Below the pieces are notes generated by a model, which made no database searches, was not told where the DNA came from, and was given only the letters and a program-made list of their open reading frames with translations. Of a stretch of 20,779 nucleotides of DNA, positions 16,301 through 20,779 are shown piece by piece; the first letter of the stretch is position 1; each line of letters starts with the position of its first letter. This DNA comes from JAGTVG01 sp964389805 (GTDB lineage: Bacteria > Bacteroidota > Bacteroidia > Cytophagales > Cyclobacteriaceae), in assembly GCA_964389805.1 (NCBI GenBank), contig CAYMFU010000054.1, forward strand, positions 1 to 20,779, given 5' to 3'. Position numbers and translations under genes: made by a program.

Positions 16301-16516
16301 GCCCAGGTTTGGAACATCGTGTTCAGTCCTGATGGCAATTATCTTTTTGCTGGATGTGAGAATGGTAACATTAAGATATGGCCAACAAAGGCCGATATAT
16401 TATCAGTTCAGATCTGTGATCATGTAAAACGGAATATGACAAAAGCGGAATGGGAACGATATGTGGCCTCTGATATTGTTTATGAGGAAACTTGTGTGAC
16501 TCAGAATCTTCCATAG
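13385..16516 (+). CDS. nSTAND1-type NTPase with one membrane helix, coiled coil and WD40 propeller
   Basis: A 1043-residue receptor-like switch protein. The entry motif NPFPGLRPFGFEESHLFFGRE (21-41) is typical of nSTAND1. Walker A is GASGSGKSS (61-69), Walker B is LILIDQFEEL (161-170, Asp165), and TMRSDF (209-214) is the sensor-like segment. A winged-helix-like part follows, with ISHESLMRIWDRLKNWVDEE (403-422). One hydrophobic helix spans about 511-533; the Arg-rich MLRRARN before it predicts N-terminus inside. Then come a long Ala/Glu/Gln/Arg-rich coiled coil (about 535-645) and WD40 blades from about 710 to 1000 (for example GISSISFNKEGNYLATSSFD). The tail has the family's paired cysteines (Cys1011, Cys1037) around RNMTKAEWERY. 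STAND NTPases switch and oligomerise on ligand sensing. The gene is tightly packed between the TIR-like gene (3 bp) and the barrel gene (6 bp). Older annotation as a carbon-uptake protein (Hat/HatR) is misleading. Confidence 0.9.
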   Translation: MNVKELEISLSGKVKDANLLNPFPGLRPFGFEESHLFFGREGQSDEILLKLAQNRFSAVIGASGSGKSSLMYCGLIPILYGGFMTDAGSDWIVISSRPGNSPLENLSEAIVKLNESYEELSDDERFMETTLTNVILKSSSMGLVDALKPYSLSKSSSTNFLILIDQFEELFRFLKSETDEESANLSAAFVNLLLKSVSQSELPIYVALTMRSDFIGDCSQFPDLTQVINESHYLIPQMTRDQQRMAIEGPVAVGGGKITRRLTQQLLNDVGNNPDQLPILQHALMRTWDYWIQNMEDGESLDLRHYVAIGKLEEALSQHANETFAELDKREREICEVIFKSLTEKGRDNFGIRRTANIQELAQIANVTEDEIINVVEKFRRPGRSLLMPPANVPLRSGTIIEISHESLMRIWDRLKNWVDEEFESAQMYRRLSDAAAMYQIGRTGLWRPPDLQLALNWQKKQIPTRAWAQRYNPVFERAILFLDTSKTAYENEQRSKELLQKNMLRRARNVAIIFGLLLIISIIFFVFALIQKVEADEKTKEALENALRANRQMEIAEIRLGEAIRQEQKANYSAHIARVQQQEAETQRQRAEASRLIAESESRRAQREQDNAIAAADVADQERLRAVEAQNRAELEEANAFRLRMLSIAQGMAVKSLQIQDNQLEGLVAQQAYMFNMKYDGIKHDRYIYNGLYYALKNLRFAEDDSIYSMHQHEGTVRGLAFSSNGQNIYSAGTDGKILKWDYSNTRVTPEVLWQNETRNRIVKTTNDGKWLIVGSDMAGIQLVNLQKQNSKPVTQAGHQGRVHDIVQADNSKFFISLGDDKTLRINDFSKSKLLKTFNIEFNNMDMSDRSKILALSSRSGKVILIDASNVDQMITLLSDRKRPVNSLAFHPKEDILAIGFEDGMVSLYDISNGMNRVRKIRDLPGHSSGISSISFNKEGNYLATSSFDGTIQIWDYQNLNNLPLVLTDHNAQVWNIVFSPDGNYLFAGCENGNIKIWPTKADILSVQICDHVKRNMTKAEWERYVASDIVYEETCVTQNLP

Positions 16517-16522
16517 TTAATC

Positions 16523-17665
16523 ATGGTTGAGTGTTTTAGAATAAATATTAAGCATTTGTGCCAATTGTTAATTGTTGCAGTTGGCTTATTTTTTGGACTC
16601 AACGTTCAATCCCAGGATGTCTGTACCCGTAATCTTGAAGACGCACATGAAAGTTTCGACCAGGGAAAATTCATAGAGGTCGACACCCTTTTAAGAAACT
16701 GTATAAAAAGTGGTTTTACGAAACAGGAGCGTATTGACGCTCTGGAGTTGCTGGCACTGTCAAAACTGTATCTGGACGATATGGATATGGCAGATTCGGT
16801 TTACCTTGAATTGTTGACTGTAGATCCTGAGCATAAAGTGAATCCCCTTGTCGATCCGCCTGACCTGATATTTTTACATCAGAGTTTTAGGACTGAACCA
16901 CTGTTTACCTGGTCTGCCTCTGCTGGATTGACCTATTCTTTCCCTTCAGTAATTCATAGTGATTTTATTTATCCAACCACTCTGGTTAAATATAATGATC
17001 AACCATCACTGGTAATGGACCCTGTAAAAGAATATCAAGGTAGAATTGGCTATATCTTTGGAGTTAATATGGATGCTGTTGTTTATCGGAATGTTTATGT
17101 AGGATTAGGATTAAATTATTCAAGAACAGGATTTAAGTACAAGGCACAGTATTTAAGGGATATATATGCCACTTTTGACGGAACTGATCTTTATTATGAA
17201 TCTACATATAAACAAAATCTTGATTGGATATCTGTTCCAGTATATGTAAAATACCTATTTGAGAAAATTAAGTTTAAACCATACGCATTTGCTGGAGCCT
17301 CCTATAATGGATTGATCCGGTCGAGAGAGAATGATCTGACACGGGAAAAAATTGCAGGAACACCAGAAACTAAATTAGAAAGGGGATCGGCTAATGATAT
17401 TGACTCAAAGAATCGAAATAATATTTCGATAAATCTGGGTGTTGGATTTATGTATAAAACGAGTGGGATCGATTATATAGTGGTGGAATTTAGATATTCC
17501 AGGTTTATAAAAAACATCACAAGTGGGGACACAAGGTATGGAGATATTGATAATCAGACCAATATTATCTTATATGGAATTGCGCTGGATGATTATTCAT
17601 TAACCTCTTTTGACCTCTCCTTGAAATTCTTGAGACCATTTTATAAACCAAAAAAAATCAAATAA
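16523..17665 (+). CDS. TPR-like segment plus PorT-like outer-membrane beta-barrel protein
   Basis: A 380-residue exported protein. Residues 1-30 form a signal peptide (hydrophobic LLIVAVGLFFGL, likely cut at VQS-QD). Residues about 35-105 are helical and TPR-like (LEDAHESFDQGKFIEVDTLL, then ERIDALELLALSKLYLDD and ADSVYLELLTVDPEH), ending in the linker VDPPDLIFLHQSFR. From about 126 the protein alternates in amphipathic strands with aromatic girdles, for example FTWSASAGLTYSFP, YVGLGLNYSRTGF and the PorT-family-like WISVPVYVKY, and finishes with SFDLSLKFLRPF. This predicts an eight- to ten-stranded barrel in the outer membrane with a periplasmic TPR domain that could bind a partner. It lies 6 bp after the STAND gene and 15 bp before the lipoprotein gene. 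No substrate channel can be inferred; an anchoring or sensing role fits the context. Confidence 0.76.
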   Translation: MVECFRINIKHLCQLLIVAVGLFFGLNVQSQDVCTRNLEDAHESFDQGKFIEVDTLLRNCIKSGFTKQERIDALELLALSKLYLDDMDMADSVYLELLTVDPEHKVNPLVDPPDLIFLHQSFRTEPLFTWSASAGLTYSFPSVIHSDFIYPTTLVKYNDQPSLVMDPVKEYQGRIGYIFGVNMDAVVYRNVYVGLGLNYSRTGFKYKAQYLRDIYATFDGTDLYYESTYKQNLDWISVPVYVKYLFEKIKFKPYAFAGASYNGLIRSRENDLTREKIAGTPETKLERGSANDIDSKNRNNISINLGVGFMYKTSGIDYIVVEFRYSRFIKNITSGDTRYGDIDNQTNIILYGIALDDYSLTSFDLSLKFLRPFYKPKKIK

Positions 17666-17680
17666 GCGATATAGATTTTA

Positions 17681-18925
17681 ATGAACCATAGATTTAAAAA
17701 CATATTAAATTATCTAACACTCCTGATTTTTTCATGTTTAGGATGTGATACATCCGATAATATATCTCCAAGAAACACTGAAACTTTTATTCGTTTATTC
17801 GGTGGAGAATTCCAGGATAAAGGAGTAGGTATTACCCCATTACCTGATAATCGGATAGCGATTCTAGCTTCAACAACAGAAACTGCTGTGATCGCCGGTG
17901 AAGAATCCGATAGAGATATTGTTATTATTCTAACAGATTCCAGTGGCACTTCGGCAGAATTTTATACAGTAGGTAATGCTGGTTACGATGAATCGCCTTC
18001 TGGTATGGTGTATTATAATGGAGACCTATATATTGGCGGGACCACAAATATTAACGGAGATGATGATTTCTTATTTTTAAGGTTTTCCCTGGGGAGTAAA
18101 TCTGTTACATCTTATTCTCCCATCGGCCAAAGGGATACTTCAGAAGTTTGCTACGATATTGGATTGTTTGAAAATACTACGGTAGGAGACGGGGTTGTTC
18201 TGGTTGGAGAAATTGGCATTAATGATACGACTCAGAGTTACGATACATGGGTGAGTTTCGATGGTGATTCTATCGGCTCGTTGATACCTAGTGCAAGGTA
18301 TGATGGACGTTCGAAAAGCGTTGTGCCTTTTGATGCGGGTAATTATCTAAAACTGGGGGAAGATCAGTCTTTGGGGCTGAATACACAGAATCTTAAACTT
18401 TCAAGGGTACAATATTCAAATGGAGTAGCTGGTGATTCCAGGAATATAACTGAATCTGCGAGTTTTTTTCATGCGACCAAATTATTATTGGTAAATCAGA
18501 ATATCGTATTGAGCAATGGATATCAATCCACGGATGGTTTTACGAATGATTCTCAAGGTGTGGTGTTGTCGGAAAATCAAACAAGCCCCAATTTTCCTGG
18601 GTCAGGAGATGGAAATTATGTATTTTTGGCCGACTTGCCAGTGTTGACAACTGACATTATCAGATCAAATGATGGAGGATACCTACTATTGGGTACGGAT
18701 TCAGAAAGAAAAGTAATCAGACTTGTTAAGTTAAATTTTAACCTGGATACAATTGAGTGGAGTGAAGAGTACGGTACAAATGGAGAGTTGGACGAGGCAG
18801 GATCGATTTGTCAATTTCCTGATGGGAAGATATTTTTTACGGCTTCTGTCAGTTTTCAAATTGGAGGAACAAATACCAAAATTGCATTATACAAAACCAC
18901 TGCTAACGGCCAACTTGATTACTAA
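17681..18925 (+). CDS. Lipoprotein with beta-propeller-like repeats, last gene of the STAND cluster
   Basis: A 414-residue protein. The N-terminus is basic, then hydrophobic (ILNYLTLLIFS), with Cys19 and Cys22 as possible lipidation sites; CDTSDN after Cys22 resembles the acidic/Ser signal that sends Bacteroidota lipoproteins to the cell surface. The body has degenerate units of strand-rich sequence: FGGEFQDKGVGITPLPDNRIAILAS (40-64), GNAGYDESPSGMVYYNGDLYIGG (98-120), IIRSNDGGYLLLGTD, and YGTNGELDEAGSICQFPDGKIFFTAS (364-389). This is the spacing of the propeller repeats found in many uncharacterised Bacteroidota surface proteins (GG...D.a.si....dGgyi..G type). No catalytic motif is visible. 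It is 15 bp downstream of the barrel gene and probably co-transcribed; it may act as an outer-surface or periplasmic partner of the barrel and the WD40 protein. Confidence 0.68.
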   Translation: MNHRFKNILNYLTLLIFSCLGCDTSDNISPRNTETFIRLFGGEFQDKGVGITPLPDNRIAILASTTETAVIAGEESDRDIVIILTDSSGTSAEFYTVGNAGYDESPSGMVYYNGDLYIGGTTNINGDDDFLFLRFSLGSKSVTSYSPIGQRDTSEVCYDIGLFENTTVGDGVVLVGEIGINDTTQSYDTWVSFDGDSIGSLIPSARYDGRSKSVVPFDAGNYLKLGEDQSLGLNTQNLKLSRVQYSNGVAGDSRNITESASFFHATKLLLVNQNIVLSNGYQSTDGFTNDSQGVVLSENQTSPNFPGSGDGNYVFLADLPVLTTDIIRSNDGGYLLLGTDSERKVIRLVKLNFNLDTIEWSEEYGTNGELDEAGSICQFPDGKIFFTASVSFQIGGTNTKIALYKTTANGQLDY

Positions 18926-18958
18926 TATTCTTAGAATATGAATTTTTTTATATTTTTT
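18925..18958 (+). terminator. Possible weak terminator after the STAND cluster
   Basis: ATATTC (18925-18930) and GAATAT (18934-18939) form a short AT-rich stem with a TTA loop, followed by two T-rich stretches reaching 18959. The stem is weak, so this is only a candidate end for the four-gene transcript. Confidence 0.4.
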
Positions 18959-19067
18959 TGCACTTTCGAACAATATAATCCAAAAACCGAGGTTACCTAA
19001 TTACCAGAAAACATATTTAGAATTGAGGTAAAAGAAGATATAGAGGGAGAAGAATATACACGAGTTA

Positions 19068-20779
19068 ATGAATGTCAGCTTGCTAACTTATTTTTCAAAG
19101 CGCCTCGCGCTGTTTATCATATTGATATTCTTAGCATTATCCGCAAATGGGCAATGGCTGGCTGGATATGAATATCGAAAATCCATAACTATTCCTGATG
19201 CAAACATAATTGGTGGTCCACACACTGATTTTCCATTGCTGATTGATCTATCTTCTGATGCCGATATACCAGTTGATGCCAACAGTGCTTTAGGATATGA
19301 TATTGTCTTTACTGATACTGATGGATTAACCTTGCTGGACCACGAAATTGTAGTATATGACAGGACAAACTACAAGGCTTTTGTCAGGATGGATCTGCCA
19401 GATTTATCAGATAAAACGATATATGTATATTATGGCAATCCAACTATAAGTAGCGATCCTTCTACCTCAGATACCTATTCAACCAATTTCCAGGCGATCT
19501 GGCATATGGAAGAAGAACCATTTCCAAGTAATAATATTTTGGATGCGACCACTAATAACAATACAGGTACACCTGGTGTGGCATTCACAGGAGCTTCTTC
19601 CGTTGGAGGTAAAATTGGGCAGGCCATCAGTTTTAATGGAACCAGCGATTATTTCAGTGTAGCAAACAGTGCGAGTATAAATTTAAGTGGCAATCAGTTT
19701 ACTATCCAGGCATGGATCAATGCACCGGATAATACTACGGATAATGCAATTATGGTGAAGGGGCTTACTGATGGAAGTGAACAGTACATGCTAGGGATAG
19801 GAAATGTTGGTTCTCCAGATTATGTCGATTCTCGTGTCAGACTTAGTGGATCCACCATAACAGATCAGGCTGGGTCCATAACAGCAGGATCCTGGCAGCA
19901 TATTGTATTTGTTTATGATGGTACACTGGCACCGAATCTTCAAAAGACTGTCTATTTAAATGGAGCCTTGTTATATAATGGTCCATTTGCCACTGGAGGG
20001 AATGTTGAAACTACCGTAAGTCCATTATATATCGGCAAACGGCTTGTTGCAAATAATTATATAACCAGCCTGTTGGATGAACTTAGGATTGCGGATGTGC
20101 GCAGAACTTCAAATTGGGTGCAAACAGAATATAATAACCAGAATTTACCTATTGGATTTGTGAATTACGGTTCTGAAACAGGACCTGGCCCCCTACCGGA
20201 TGTTCAGGCAACCCCTGCTTCAGAAACAATATGTGCAGCAGGGACAACGAGCATCACTTTTTCTACTCCTAACGGCAATCCGGTCACTTCATATCAATGG
20301 ACTGCTATCTTTGATCCTGGGATATCTGGAAATGCTTCTGGTAGTGGAAACACCTTAAATGAAACCCTCGAAAATACAAATACCACTTCAGGAACGGCAA
20401 CCTATACTGTAACGGCTTATAATGGAATATATCCCGGGTATTCGACTAATGTGGTGATTACCGTAAATCCCAATCCAGATAAGACAGTTTCAGCTGCTGA
20501 AACGACCATATGTAGTAATTCATCAACTTTTATCATAGTTGATAATACAGAAGTAGGTACTGATTACCAACTACGAGATTCAGGGGATACCGATATTGGT
20601 TCACCTCAAGGAGGTACAGGTGGTTCCCTTTCATTTTCTACAGGTATACTTTCGGCAACTACAACCTTTAAAATTGTTGCTACCAACACAGGAAATTCCT
20701 GTGTACGAGAATTATCTAATCAACCTACAGTTACTGTAACTGCAGCACCTGCTGCTCCAGCAGTAACATTTTCACCTTC
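19068..20779 (+). CDS. Large secreted DUF2341/LamG/PKD-like adhesin, N-terminal part (cut by window edge)
   Basis: The frame opens with ATG at 19068 (an in-frame stop lies 27 bp upstream) and stays open for 570 codons to the window edge. Residues 1-29 are a signal peptide (KRLALFIILIFLALSANGQ). Residues about 33-130 match DUF2341 (YEYRKSITIPD at the start, FVRMDLPDLSDKTIYVYYGNP at the end). Residues about 140-350 form a LamG/concanavalin-A-like domain: WHMEE, AISFNGTSDYFSV, FTIQAWINAP, GSWQHIVFVYDG, VYLNGALLYNG and LLDELRIADVRRT. After a Pro-rich linker, Ig/PKD-like modules begin, each with ETICAAGTT or ETTICSNSS-type starts. Such proteins are usually very large, go through the type IX secretion system and act as surface adhesins; the C-terminal sorting signal is outside the window. 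It is 142 bp after the STAND cluster and is probably a separate unit. Confidence 0.88.
   Translation, partial: MNVSLLTYFSKRLALFIILIFLALSANGQWLAGYEYRKSITIPDANIIGGPHTDFPLLIDLSSDADIPVDANSALGYDIVFTDTDGLTLLDHEIVVYDRTNYKAFVRMDLPDLSDKTIYVYYGNPTISSDPSTSDTYSTNFQAIWHMEEEPFPSNNILDATTNNNTGTPGVAFTGASSVGGKIGQAISFNGTSDYFSVANSASINLSGNQFTIQAWINAPDNTTDNAIMVKGLTDGSEQYMLGIGNVGSPDYVDSRVRLSGSTITDQAGSITAGSWQHIVFVYDGTLAPNLQKTVYLNGALLYNGPFATGGNVETTVSPLYIGKRLVANNYITSLLDELRIADVRRTSNWVQTEYNNQNLPIGFVNYGSETGPGPLPDVQATPASETICAAGTTSITFSTPNGNPVTSYQWTAIFDPGISGNASGSGNTLNETLENTNTTSGTATYTVTAYNGIYPGYSTNVVITVNPNPDKTVSAAETTICSNSSTFIIVDNTEVGTDYQLRDSGDTDIGSPQGGTGGSLSFSTGILSATTTFKIVATNTGNSCVRELSNQPTVTVTAAPAAPAVTFSP

Noticed and set aside
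13385..16516. Annotation of the STAND-WD40 protein as a carbon-uptake (Hat/HatR) protein
   Set aside because: That name spread by automatic annotation; the sequence shows an NTPase switch, a membrane helix and WD40 blades, with nothing pointing to carbon transport.
11903..16516. A known TIR defence system such as Thoeris or TIR-type CBASS
   Set aside because: No ThsA-like SIR2/SLOG gene and no CD-NTase gene is present; the partner is a membrane STAND-WD40 protein and the next genes encode envelope proteins.
1..20779. tRNA, rRNA, CRISPR array, insertion sequence or prophage
   Set aside because: No cloverleaf with a CCA-type end, no regular spaced repeats, and no transposase, integrase or phage protein was recognised in the window.

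Overview
The window looks like a chromosomal segment from a Bacteroidota bacterium, most likely a Cytophagales-type marine or soil lineage. The evidence is the AT-rich sequence, near absence of Shine-Dalgarno signals, promoter-like TTG / TAnnTTTG boxes, a Bacteroidota histone H1-like protein, a sphingolipid/sulfonolipid-type alpha-oxoamine synthase, a DUF6913-like protein beside dapA, and a DUF2341/LamG/PKD-like secreted adhesin. Genus cannot be fixed from the sequence alone.

Left part (1-8348) is mostly core-genome material. On the minus strand are the N-terminal half of a ClC-type chloride channel and, just upstream of it, a secreted low-molecular-weight-phosphatase/ArsC-like protein whose catalytic Cys is replaced by Glu. 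On the plus strand follow a serine-palmitoyltransferase-like enzyme (GTG start) and a 58-residue histone H1-like protein ending in a strong hairpin terminator. A tight minus-strand unit ligA - DUF6913-like - dapA follows, then a divergent TetR-family regulator and a convergent DegT/DnrJ/EryC1-family sugar aminotransferase.

Right part (8577-18925) is the distinctive region. First comes a 1066-residue fusion of an ATP/ADP-carrier-like membrane domain, HEAT-like repeats and a degenerate cyclic-nucleotide-binding fold. After a 125-bp gap with a dyad symmetry, four genes are packed with 3, 6 and 15 bp between them: a cytoplasmic protein with three TIR/Rossmann-like modules; an nSTAND1-type NTPase with one transmembrane helix, a long coiled coil and a WD40 propeller; a signal-peptide protein with a TPR-like segment and a PorT-like outer-membrane beta-barrel; and a lipoprotein with propeller-type repeats. 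The positive-inside rule puts the NTPase in the cytoplasm and the coiled coil plus WD40 in the periplasm. Read together, the four products could form one chain from outer membrane to cytoplasm: lipoprotein and barrel, periplasmic WD40 receptor, STAND switch, TIR-like partner. This is the best candidate here for an undescribed system: envelope-stress sensing, phage defence or signalling. The function is inferred, not shown.

The window ends inside a large secreted adhesin-like gene (19068 onward). No tRNA, rRNA, CRISPR array, insertion sequence or phage gene was seen.
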